Assembly (NCBI GenBank): GCA_030998015.1 | Contig: JARWMV010000237.1 | Location: forward strand, 744,001-808,000 | DNA: 64,000 bases | Origin: Ceratorhiza oryzae-sativae | Taxonomy: Eukaryota > Basidiomycota > Agaricomycetes > Cantharellales > Ceratobasidiaceae | Reading direction: 5' to 3' | In this document: positions 51,649 through 64,000 of the stretch, one piece after another | Position numbering within the stretch: position 1 is the first letter of the stretch | Layout: each line of letters begins with the position of its first letter | Program-made: the position numbers and the translations under genes | Notes under the pieces: generated by a model | The model's input: only the letters and a program-made list of their open reading frames with translations | The model's database searches: none | What the model was told of the DNA's origin: nothing

Positions 51649-52343
51649 ATGGTATGCATATTTACATTGTCCTTGCCCACGATGAGGTATACTCGAGCTG
51701 ATAAAATACCCCTTACCCACTCCTTGGTCACGCGTCCGTCCCATACGCGTCGTGTAGTCGTCCGGAGTTGGCCTGAACGATACATGTCTCGCAACATACA
51801 ATGAACTCAAGCTCGGGAAGAAGCTCAAATACATTATCTACGGCATGTCCAAAGACCTCAAGGAGATCGAGGTTTACAAGACATCCGACTCTGCTGACTA
51901 TGAGGAGTTCGTGAAAGATCTGCCAGAGGTGCCCTTTTGCCTGTATTCAATGAATATGGCCGCATGTATTGACACATGGTTTTTCTCAGGATGACTGTCG
52001 CTGGGCGGTGTACGATGTCGCGTTTGAGAAGGAAGGTGGAGGAGGTAGCCGTAACAAGCTGGTATTCTTCATCTGGTATGTCTGATTACTCTTGAGTGTT
52101 TTCTAACGTGCTAATAGGTGCTGTAACCAGGTCCCCTGATAATGCCAAAATTAAATCCAAGATGTTGTACGCGTCGTCTAAAGACGTGCTCCGCAGGTCA
52201 CTGGTCGGCATTGCCAATGAGGTGCAAGGAACCGACTATGATGAGGTTTCATACGAGGCCGGTGAGTCTACCAGACGCGTAAAGATATTTGCACAAAGCC
52301 TTACCCCTCTGCAGTTCTTTCAAAGGTGTCAAAGGGGAACTAG
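51649..52343 (+). CDS. COF1: Cofilin (actin-depolymerising factor)
   Basis: Five exons (51649-51651, 51758-51928, 51990-52075, 52131-52261, 52315-52343) give 140 codons (139 residues), the usual fungal length. The first exon is just the ATG, followed by [20 protein letters not shown] after the intron. Diagnostic parts are [100 protein letters not shown]. The actin-binding long helix (the [17 protein letters not shown] region) is intact. Cofilin severs and depolymerises ADP-actin; Ser2/Ser3 sit at the usual phosphoregulatory position. It lies about 9 kb from alpha-actinin. Confidence 0.96.
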
Positions 52344-52613
52344 GCTAATGATTTACGACTTGTCTATAATGATCCTAGTTCCTGCTACGCTCTGGTACAT
52401 AAACTGTAGTACGGACGATGCCTCAATCAATTTATATCAATCCAATGTCTCTCAATGCGCATCATCAGGCGCGCGACGCTTCCTAGAGCCCTGATAATCC
52501 ATCTGCTGTCCAAACAGCATACTAAGCGGGGGTATGTTGTATGAACCGACAAACCGAAGCCTTCCAAATCCGGAAATACATTCAAAATCAAACGGGTAAA
52601 CGCATATGGTACA
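52344..52613. other. Short convergent spacer
   Basis: About 270 bp between the stops of cofilin (+) and the first tandem-pair gene (-). Nothing but 3' flanks is expected. Confidence 0.4.
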
Positions 52614-52960
52614 TCACACCGTGAAGCCTTCCAGTCTGGTCGTGGCTCTAGATTCCACAAGTCTGTCTACAACCTGCTTCCGATCGAGAAAGGCCTGGAG
52701 CCGCACAGTGCTTTGTAGGTTGTTGCGGAATAGCATATAGTATCGTGCCCCACGACTGTCTTTGTCAGATGTGGCTAAGAGGCTGCTGGCGTCATAGAAC
52801 ATTACACTCACGATCGACACGTCCGCCCAAGAAACGTCGTCCGGTCGAGGCCTTCGACGTTTCGTGTTTCCAAAAGACGATGTTCGCCGCTCGGCTCAAT
52901 CATGAACAGAGAAACAATGACGAGATATGGTAGGTTATTGATAAACAACAGATCCGGCAT
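52614..52960 (-). CDS. Small protein of unknown function, tandem copy A
   Basis: Exons 52960-52812 and 52755-52614 with one GT-AG intron (52756-52811) give 97 codons (96 residues). It reads MPDLLFINNLPYLVIVSLFM, EPSGEHRLLETRNVEGLDRT, then after the intron RGARYYMLFRNNLQSTVRLQ, AFLDRKQVVDRLVESRATTR, LEGFTV. Copy B at 53283 is clearly homologous throughout, with the intron in the same place and a second exon of the same 142 nt. No signal peptide or membrane helix is evident; the pattern looks like a compact beta-rich domain. Family not recognised. Confidence 0.8.
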
Positions 52961-53282
52961 TACAGCCGATCAAAGCACTGGCCAAGCTACTTTCAGTATA
53001 CAAACAACAAACCCGCTCTACAGTGGTCAGCGACGTACACTAAAAAAATCGAAGAAGAATAACAGCGAAAAAGAATATGTACAGTGGCGAACGAGAGGCG
53101 AGGAGAGAGGATCGATACCAAGAATGAGTGGCTCTTGATCTATGTTACGCATTGGTGCATCGAGGGGGCAACACACGAGACTAAATCCTAGAGAAGATCC
53201 ACCAGGTTATGTGTGCTCTCCCACGGGGGGGAGAAGGGGGGACGTATATGTACCATGCGTAAACGCATAGCTACGCTTCTCT

Positions 53283-53638
53283 TTATACGATGAATCCCTC
53301 GAGTCGTGTGGTGCCTGTAGACTGAACGTGCGTGTCTGCGATCCGGTTTTTATTCAAAAACGCTTCAACCCGGAGTACCTCGTCCATGTCGTTGTGGAAC
53401 GTGATGTAGAAGCGCGCGCCAACGCTGAAAAAAACAAACATTCAGAGCTCTGTGTTGTTTGTCATCAATTCTGAGTGGTGGCTCACGGTACGGCTGTCCG
53501 TCGCTTGAACCTCACTCGACCAAACGCTTCGACGTCCTTGGTGGCAAGAAGTTTATGCTCCCCCGAGGGTCGTAGAACCATGTAAAGAGCCACAAGCACA
53601 TTATAAGGCAAGTCATTGACGAATAACAAGTCTGGCAT
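53283..53638 (-). CDS. Small protein of unknown function, tandem copy B
   Basis: Exons 53638-53487 and 53424-53283 with one intron (53425-53486, GTGAGC...TTTCAG) give 98 codons (97 residues). It reads MPDLLFVNDLPYNVLVALYM, PSGEHKLLATKDVEAFGRVR, then VGARFYITFHNDMDEVLRVE, AFLNKNRIADTHVQSTGTTR, LEGFIV. Copy A shares the frame MPDLLF-N-LPY-V-V-L-M, PSGEH-LL, V-AFL and TTRLEGF-V. Both paralogues keep an intact frame despite substantial divergence, which suggests both are selected. Confidence 0.8.
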
Positions 53639-53773
53639 AACGTTTCAGCTCTGGCGGCAGCCCCAAGAAAGGAAAATATGAGCCAAGAGTGGAGTAAACG
53701 GATTCGACCACGGAGGGGGAGGAATCGGGAACTACTAACGGGGGTAGCGGACTATGGCTGATTTATGATACGA

Positions 53774-54259
53774 TTACTGAGCTTTTTTGCCTCGCGGCAA
53801 AGTCGGAAGTCGATGGTTGACGACAGGTGACAGCTTCAATGGAACTAGTGTGCCACGAGGTCTGGACAGGACAGTGATCAGCGAACTGAACGGGGCAACG
53901 CCTTCCCAGCCTGGCGATGATGCATTTATTTGTTTACCTTCGATCAGTAAACGGAGCCAAACATGAGCTGTGGCCGCGTAAACAATGCCCATCGTGATAG
54001 GTGGCGGGAGCTGTTTGCTCTCTGGTGACCGCCGGGCGCAAGTATGCGATGAGGTCTTGTGTTTCTTAGATCTTGCGCTTGCGTGGCCGCCAAGAAAGAG
54101 GTATGCCGTAAGATTTTGTGCCCAATATACAAAAAAAAGCGAGCTTGACAACACGGTGACCATGAAAGAAAGGAATTGTGGGTATGTGCAATCAATGGTT
54201 TTGGCAAGCGCAAAACAAACGAGGATAAGTGACCCAAAGCGAACAAAATTGTATGACAA
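53774..54259 (-). CDS. Possible small multi-pass membrane protein
   Basis: A single open frame of 161 codons shows three hydrophobic segments (FGSLILVCFALAKTI, FMVTVLSSSLFFVYWAQNLT, MGIVYAATAHVWLRLLI) and a basic tail (LPRGKKAQ). No intron is needed. I recognise no family, and the start could be internal. Confidence 0.35.
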   Translation of the reverse strand: MSYNFVRFGSLILVCFALAKTIDCTYPQFLSFMVTVLSSSLFFVYWAQNLTAYLFLGGHASARSKKHKTSSHTCARRSPESKQLPPPITMGIVYAATAHVWLRLLIEGKQINASSPGWEGVAPFSSLITVLSRPRGTLVPLKLSPVVNHRLPTLPRGKKAQ

Positions 54260-54521
54260 CGAGTGAGCTGTGTAACGACCAGCGAACGGATATCTGGGAA
54301 TCAGTGGTGTATAACGAGGGATAAGGTGGGATAACCAAAAATAGACACAAGAAAAGATAGCGAGACAACAACATCAACAGAAGATACAACCGAATAGATA
54401 GGTTGACGAGATACATTCGACTCTTGCCTTTTCTCTCACAACCCCCTTTAGTTTGTCTATGGATCAAGACCTAAAAGCCGCCCGAGTCAGCACACGCATC
54501 TACCAACCACACAGCACAGCA

Positions 54522-56394
54522 CTAACCCTTCATAAGGCGACTCCGCTGCTCGGGTGTGATATTCTGCGTCGCGCGTCGAGCGAGAAGCTTCTCGGTTCTG
54601 AAGCTTTCGTACAACACTTCGCGGGTGTGGGTTTTGAGGGCCTGACGTTCGAATCTCGTTAGCTCACGCTCTCAACAGAAAAAAAAATTCGCCTGTGACT
54701 CACGTTCATATGCGAACCTAGCACTACACTCCTCAATACCCCCACATCGCAATGCGCAGGATCCAGGACGTCGATCGCGCCCCATCGGTACTTGCGCGTG
54801 AACACTCCCTTTGGATAAGCGCGACCCTCAGGCTTGGCCCCGTCTTCAGAGTATTGTCTAGGTCCGTTTCCAAAGCTCGGCCTCCATGAGCTCGGAGGCA
54901 GGACGGCGGAGGGATACGCAGAGGGGGAGCGGCTAGCCGAGATGGGAGAGGTGGCCTTGTGCCCATGCCCATTAGTACTGCCACTCGCAGCGCCCAGTTC
55001 AGCGCTAGGAAGATCTGGGCTGTCGGTTGTGATGGCAGTGGGCGTACCAGGAGCTTCGGGTTCTGGCGAAGTAGACAGTGCAGGAGCACTAGGCTTGGCG
55101 CGTTTTGGTTTGGAGACATCAGGTGCTATGACCACGAGCGGGAACATTCGCGCAAGCGTCTGATCGTCGATTCGGGGAACATAATGTACATCCGGCGACA
55201 CGCCCGGCGGAGACGCGGGGCTTACACCCGTGTCCAGACCGAGTCCAGTCGGTTTGGGTGGTACATTTGGGGGGACTTCGTCCTCTGGCCGTTGGGTGGA
55301 TCTAGCGAGACTCGGGCGACGAGTCGAACGAATCTTGATCACCTTGCGCTCTTGCTCGTCCTGCTGAGCCTGTGTGAGCGTCACCCGGCTGTCTGTCCGA
55401 CCTCGCTCGGGCTGGGCGTCGTCTTCGCCAATTCCGAATACACGCATGTCCACTCCCGCGTGGATCAAATCTCGTCGAACGGCTTTGCGAACCTTGTCGA
55501 GCCTCGTGTCAGTCAACGTATCGCCCTTGGCGATGACCGGTAAAACGTTCGTCCTTCGAGCTAAACGTTGGATAGCACGAATCTCGGCGGGGGCGAGACC
55601 GATCCTGTCCTCCGAGTCCGAATCGTCGTCTGAATCGTGCAAAGACGACTCTGGGGTCTCAGACCGAGGAAGTGCAGAGCGGGAGCGGGAGGCGAGGGTG
55701 CGTTTGGAGTGGGATTGGACAGAGGTCGGGTCGATGAGGTAGATGCACAGATGGACGTGGTGGTCACCCTTGCCCTGGCGGACGACTTTGGATTCCTAGC
55801 AACAGCTTGAGGGGATAGCATAGATGGGCTGAAACTGCGACTTACCTCGCCCAACGTTTCGGCATATTGGCTATCAACGTATTTGACGAGCGCAGTGACC
55901 GATTTTTCGAGCTCGAGCTCAGCCCCCTCTGAATAGTCCAACCCAGGCGTGTCGATCACGGTGAGCAACACACGCTCCGGGCCATGCAACTCGACGGTGG
56001 AAGCCACAAGCGCCTTGGTCGGGCGGGGGGGAATGTCGAGTTGGGCTGGCGGGTCGGACATTTGTAGGAGAAGCCTGAGGAGGGCTGATTTGCCCGCCCC
56101 GCGGGGCCCGGCGACCATGAGGTTGAACGGGGCGGGGACGCGGGTGCGGCGACCAACCGACGCACGCCTGTTCGCCGCCGATGTCGGGCGCGAGAAGCTC
56201 GAGGGCGGGGGAGGCGGAGGCGCATACTTGGGCGCGATCGGCTCCTGCGTCTTGCGGTTGTACAGCGGGAGGTCGACCAGCGACTCAGGCCAAACGAGGG
56301 ACTGGGCGCGGATGTCGGGCAGCGACGGTGTGCGCGCCGGCCGCGGCAGCTCTGTCGATGTTTTTTTCTTGCGGATAGACAAGCCGAGCACCAT
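54522..56394 (-). CDS. Atypical septin-type GTPase with a large insertion
   Basis: Three exons. Start MVLGLSIRKKKTSTELPRPA (56394). The P-loop is LMVAGPRGAGKSALLRLLL, differing from the septin GxSGxGKST. The G3 motif is DTPGLDYSEGAELELEKSV, then SQYAETLGE. After intron 1 come HVHLCIYLIDPTS and, further on, NVLPVIAKGDTLTDTRLDKV (G4-like AKGD). The septin unique element appears as RKYRWGAIDVLDPAHCDVGV, LRSVVLGSHMN. The last exon is a charged helix (RELTRFERQALKTHTREVLY, ESFRTEKLLARR). Between G3 and the unique element lie long Ser/Pro/Asp-rich insertions, absent from CDC3/10/11/12-type septins. It may be a membrane- or ring-associated septin relative; GTP hydrolysis is not assured. Divergent from Aurora by 108 bp. 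Confidence 0.85.
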
Positions 56395-56502
56395 GGTCGT
56401 CGTTGGTTGTCAAGTCGGGATATTAGGCTTTTGCGCATATTGCTCACGTGGGCTGTCACGTGCCCAAACGCGTCGCTCTGCCGGCCACAACCTGACTCCA
56501 TC
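56395..56502. promoter_or_regulatory. Bidirectional promoter of septin-like gene and Aurora kinase
   Basis: Just 108 bp lie between the two divergent ATGs (56394 minus and 56503 plus). Both promoters and 5' leaders must overlap here. Both products act in cell division, which fits co-regulation but does not prove it. CACGTG-like half sites are present (TCACGTGGG, GTCACGTGCC). Confidence 0.55.
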
Positions 56503-58017
56503 ATGTCTGCCGCACTTCCGCCACCTGGCAATGTCAACCGCTTGCTCACCAAGTTTGGCTCCACCACATCCACCGCGCCCCCCCGCGCACAGTCCATCGC
56601 CCGCTCCCATCTCGCCACCATGGCTGCCGCCTCCGAGCCCAACATCCAGCAGCCCACTGGCAACCCGGCCCGCGTCCCATCCAGCGTGCCCGCCTCACCT
56701 ACCCGTCTGGCAACCGTGATCTCGGCTGAATCAGTGGCGTCCGCGCCCATCGATATCGGCAGCTATGACGGTGGCTTTGAGCGCGAGAACGAAAGTCGAG
56801 GTCAACCCGTCTCGGGCGAGGCGGCCGTCGACCTCGCGCTGGACTCGAGCGTGTCGGGTATATATGGGTAAGGCACATTTTTCGTTCCAGCCTCCTCACG
56901 TAACGAGCTGACACGTATTTGACCAGGAACCGACCTACGCGCGAGTGGCATCTCACCGATTTTGACATGGGTCGTCCGCTTGGCAAGGGCAAGTTTGGTC
57001 GTGTCTACATGGTCCGCACCAAATGCGCGCCAAAGTACATTGTCGCCCTCAAGTGCTTGTACAAGTCCGAGATTGTCCAGTGCCAGGTCGAGAAGCAGAT
57101 TCGACGTGAGATTGAGATTCAGCAAAACCTGAGGCGAGTAGATCCCCGCTCGTTCAAATTCGGCTATGCTCATTCTAGAGATAGACATCCAAACGTGCTT
57201 CGTCTCTATGGGTACTTTCACGACTCTAAGCGCATCTTCCTCATGCTCGAGTTTGCTGGCAAGGGCGAACTATACAAGCAACTCTCCAAACAGGGCAAGT
57301 TTACAGAGAAACGGAGTAGCCGCGTATGTCCTATCTCTTCTCGCTCCTTCTTGAAGCTAATATTTTGCAGTATATCGCCCAAATGGCTGATGCTCTATCA
57401 TACCTGCACTCCAAACATGTCATCCACCGTGACATCAAGCCTGAAAACCTCTTGCTCGGCATCAATGGCGAACTCAAGATCGGAGACTTTGGCTGGAGCG
57501 TCCACGCACCTGGAAACCGGTGAGACCCCCTTTCATTCTTGAATTAATCTAACAGCGCTCTAGCCGAACAACCCTCTGTGGAACGCTAGACTACCTCCCA
57601 CCCGAGATGGTTGAAGGCCGCCCACACACTGAAAAGGTCGATTATTGGGCGCTCGGTGTGCTCATGTTCGAGTTTTTGGTTGGCAAGCCGCCGTTCGAAG
57701 ACTTGAGCGGCCAGAGGGGTGAGTCTTGACCCACAAGTAAAGTGGTTCGATATTTATCGTGTTGCACAGCTACATACAGCAAGATCTCGTCTGTCAGCTT
57801 CCAGATCCCCCCTCATATCTCGCGTGAGGCTGCAGATTTGATCCGTAGGGTTCGTTATGAATCTTGTTCTTCATACGTTCGTTTATTGAGTATCCTTCTC
57901 CAGCTCCTCCAGCACGACCCCGAGAAACGGCTCGCGCTCAGCGAAGTAGCAGTCCATCCTTGGGTCTTGCGGTACAAGCGATCGAGCAGCGCCCGCGGGA
58001 ACCAAATGGAGGAGTAA
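56503..58017 (+). CDS. ark1: Aurora kinase
   Basis: Start [21 protein letters not shown] Ser/Pro/Ala-rich N-terminal region of about 120 residues precedes the kinase domain: [33 protein letters not shown] (ATP lysine), [11 protein letters not shown], then [20 protein letters not shown]. The catalytic loop is [14 protein letters not shown], followed by [12 protein letters not shown] and the Aurora activation segment [39 protein letters not shown] follows, then the C-lobe ends [20 protein letters not shown]. It phosphorylates kinetochore and chromatin targets (with INCENP and survivin partners in other fungi). An intron at 57134-57184 requires a GC donor (CTGAG|GCGAGT) to give LRR-HPNV. The stop is at 58015-58017. 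Confidence 0.95.
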
Positions 58018-58198
58018 AGGGGTTCAAGTCTTCGGTTTTAAATTTGGGACAGTTGTCTGTAGCTTTTGCTTTGCGGGTCTTGCAGAGGGCGGACTGTTGT
58101 ACAATACAACCTCGTGTGATATTACAATCGCGATTAGAGCAATCCGATCTGCTACGTAAATATATAACAAAAGAATGTAAACATCAAGTAGGATGAGT

Positions 58199-61373
<3,175 letters not shown>

Positions 61374-61835
61374 GACAAGATTGCTATTAGATTGGCTTAG
61401 ACCAGAGCACAACCAGTTGCCAAGTCCAGGTGGCGATGGTGGTGGTCAACAGTGAGAAGGAGCGGCGCTGACAAACATCATCACATGATGGTTTGTCGTG
61501 ATCAACTCCAAACTATGACTGATGAGCCACACAAGAACCGCGTGAGTGTAAACAAATACATTAGCGATAATTCACAGCAGCAACGAATAAAATGACAGGC
61601 CATACATCGAGGAATATTCGCTAACGTGATCCAAGAAACAAATAAAACAGGCAAACACGAAACAAGGTGCTGTCGTAAACATAGCAGAACACATTTCGGA
61701 GAACTAGGCTCAAAGCGTAGAATGTTGATAGTAGCGCATGGTGTCTGTTGGTCGTGAGCTTTCGATTCGACAACTAAAGAACCAAAGTCAGCGTCTCCGT
61801 CACGACCGAGTGAAAATCCACACTCACTTCTTCGC
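61374..61835. other. Spacer between SSL2 start and zinc-cluster gene end
   Basis: About 460 bp on the same strand: the 3' flank of the zinc-cluster gene and the promoter of SSL2. No gene is visible. Confidence 0.45.
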
Positions 61836-64000
61836 TCAGCGCCTCACTGTATTCCTGGACAGTGACTTTTCCCAGTCCCGACCCGCACTACTCATTCCAG
61901 CAGGTGCGGACATTTCTTCACCATATCTTATCTTGCTGGCTCCCCGCGAATACGGCGCCTGTATATCTGACCTTGGAGCCGGTGGAATATACGAGTGCCC
62001 CCCATACCGTGCCGGAATCACGTTCGCACCTTCAGAATAGGCGTACACACTGTCATTATCTGTATGTGCATCGCTCTGGTAGTGATTGGACCCATAGCCC
62101 TGATTGCGACCGTAATCGTTCGATGTCTGGTGATATACTTGCTGGTTCTGCTCTGGGGAACCCTCATAGAAACTGGGTGCTGCGGCTGAAACTGGAGTCT
62201 GCAAGCCATATGAGAACTGCTCGCGAACCGGTGATTCGTTTTGGCCTGGAGAGTAAAGCTGGCTCTGCTGGTGAGCCAACGAAGTCGGAAAACTGGCCTG
62301 TCCTTTTAATTGTTCATGATCGTACAGCGTAGTAAAATCTTGACGTTCGGGAGGGCGAACAGGGGGTTCTTGAGCCGAGCGGAATCGCATTTGAACCTCA
62401 GGTGGGGAAGGGAATCCCGGAGTATCCCTATTTTTCAATGGAATCGGGCGTGGAGCGAGAGGGCTCAGCTCGTATCGAGGGGACTCGACCTGTTGGCTTG
62501 TCGGGTCCATACGCCAATCCGAAGATTCGCGATACCCATTAACATTAGCCTGAGAAGAGGCGTGTTGGGTTATCGAGGGGGAAGTCTGCATCGAAACACT
62601 TTTCCTCTCGACTGGCATGGCCATAACCAAAGACCTGGGCGCCTGTGCCTTCGCCTTTACGCTCTGTGCCGCGGCTTCCTCGCGCTGGCGTTGTGCTAGC
62701 TGAACCCTTGCAGTTTCCTGCGCCGACTTGTTCTTACGCCCAGGTCCACGTCGGCGTATAGTCGCGTCGTACGTGCACTCTTGCTGCCGCTTTTCGCAGT
62801 GTCCGCAAGGCGATCCCCGTCACAGCGAAGCTTCCTGACTATATAGTGGGTTGTATGCGGACTGATCAGCCAACACATCGCCACTCAGCGGAACAACTTA
62901 CATCGACAGAAATGACAGGCCATAACTGCCTTTTTCTTCCCATCTCCAACGATATTCGCCGCGGGCTGAAGCGCTTGTGGTGTTTTACTACCTTCCTAGA
63001 GCGGACACTGGAAGCACAGTCGCTGCTACCACGCGAGCTCGAACGACATTCGGCATCCACAGACATCTCATCAACATCGGGATGATTTGCCGCTGAAGAC
63101 CTAAGGCCGCGAAGTCGAAAGTCCCATTCAGCGCCTTGGTATACGAATGGGTGGTCCTGTTCAGCAACCTGATATTGAGGAGAGGCCGGAGGCATGCAAG
63201 GGGATTCGAAACTTGGCACAGATAGTCTAGGAACCTGGGCCACTAGCGACTCGGCCGGGGGGTACGAGGTTGGCTCAGACTGTGGCTGGAACTGACCGGT
63301 CATTCGCCGAGTCGAACGTCCTATACATGGCGCATATTATTAGCCTCCCAGAACTTCAAGAATATACAGAAGAGTACTTGCCGCTCATAGAACCGTATAA
63401 CGAATCGGTACGGTATATACTATCTCCAATGACAGCAGCGTTCGAAAAGACACTACCAATCGACGAATCAGAACCGTTTCGCCCACGAGTTCGGCGGTTG
63501 GCCAGAGGGTGAAATGCCTCGTTTTGTGGCTCTGGTCCAATTGCAGTTGATAGACGAGTGAGTGCATAGGGATTCGAGCCTGTGGGTTGGGAAGTGTCTA
63601 TGTTCGCTTTGGGTCGTGCTTCAGTGATAAACGCCTCGTGGTCCTTGGATGCGTGTGCTGCGGGGTAGCTATACAAAGATGCATTGCGTGCCGACTGAGA
63701 GTGGTATGGTATGGTGGCTTGATTGCGATGGTCGCCCTCATCATCCGAAGAGGCGATTTCGGCTTGATTTTGAGAGGGGAATGGTGGGTGCTCGATATGA
63801 CTGAACACGTTCACGCTCGCCGGACGGAGAACGAACGTCGGGCTTTGGGGTGGTCGGGATTGATAGCTTTGCGGCGACTGAAAATAGCTATACCCTGTTG
63901 AGTACTGTGTTGAACTCGCTTCATAGTTCCCCCCTGCACGTAGATAGAAAAGTTAGCTTTCAAGCTGGGTCAGAATGTCGACCCGATCACGCACCATGCG
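61836..64000 (-). CDS. Zn(II)2Cys6 transcription factor with C-terminal zinc cluster, 5' partial
   Basis: The gene runs off the right edge: an intron acceptor (CTACGTGCAG) at about 63939 leads into NYEASSTQYSTGYSYFQSPQ, and any start exon lies beyond 64000. A long Ser/Pro/Gln-rich region follows. The zinc cluster is split by an intron at about 62839-62903: AVMACHFCR then FRKLRCDGDR, followed by CGHCEKRQQECTYDA, a C-x2-C-x6-C...C-x2-C-x6-C pattern. Between DGDR and CGHC one base is missing at about 62803-62812 (CGCCTTGC where CGCCCTTGC keeps frame), so the cluster is split between two frames as given. A basic linker (TIRRRGPGRKNKSAQE) follows, then a Pro/Gln/Ser-rich C-terminal region ending at 61836. 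Intron 63321-63381 has a GC donor (AGCG|GCAAGT). It probably regulates transcription; targets unknown. Confidence 0.8.

Overview
This is nuclear DNA of a filamentous basidiomycete. Genes have many short introns (about 41-110 nt, mostly 50-60). The gene set includes a FunK1-type fungal kinase, a secreted Vps62-family protein, a Zn(II)2Cys6 factor with its cluster near the C-terminus, and a GH43-type secreted glycosidase. This combination resembles Agaricomycetes such as Rhizoctonia/Ceratobasidiaceae; the genus is an inference from remembered protein styles. I saw no rRNA, tRNA, CRISPR array or autonomous transposon.

Layout. 0-2 kb: a truncated FunK1 kinase (-). 4-5.5 kb: the beta subunit of the SNF1/AMPK kinase (-). 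5.5-13.4 kb is gene-poor, with one orphan protein (9.86-11.25 kb, -). 13.4-24.4 kb: TAF6 (+), a small secreted double-psi beta-barrel protein (-), AMP deaminase (+, 15 exons) and a secreted Vps62-like protein (+). 24.4-38.2 kb is again sparse. It holds two related genes for 56-57-residue peptides ending in the same 13 residues (CEIIM at the C-terminus), flanking a long frame-disrupted RA-PH-domain protein (+). 38.2-64 kb is dense: GH43-like glycosidase (-), alpha-actinin (-) divergent from the FACT subunit POB3 (+), a BAHD-type acyltransferase (+) convergent with an F-box/LRR protein (-), a mitochondrial-type protein (+), cofilin (+), a tandem pair of about 97-residue unknown proteins (-), an atypical septin-type GTPase (-) divergent from Aurora kinase (+), the TFIIH helicase SSL2/XPB (-), and a Zn(II)2Cys6 regulator that runs off the right edge (-).

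Functional themes: transcription and chromatin (TAF6, POB3, SSL2, zinc-cluster factor); actin and division (alpha-actinin, cofilin, septin-like GTPase, Aurora); energy sensing and adenylate balance (SNF1 beta, AMP deaminase); secreted proteins (DPBB, Vps62-like, GH43).

Three window-wide patterns stand out. (1) Seven introns need a GC donor (six G|GCAAGY and one G|GCGAGT), in seven different genes. (2) Several conserved genes, including TAF6, are broken by single-base shifts, often in C/G/T runs, which suggests residual assembly indels or a decaying haplotype. (3) There are very small exons of 18, 14 and 10 nt, plus two inferred initiator-only exons of 3 nt.
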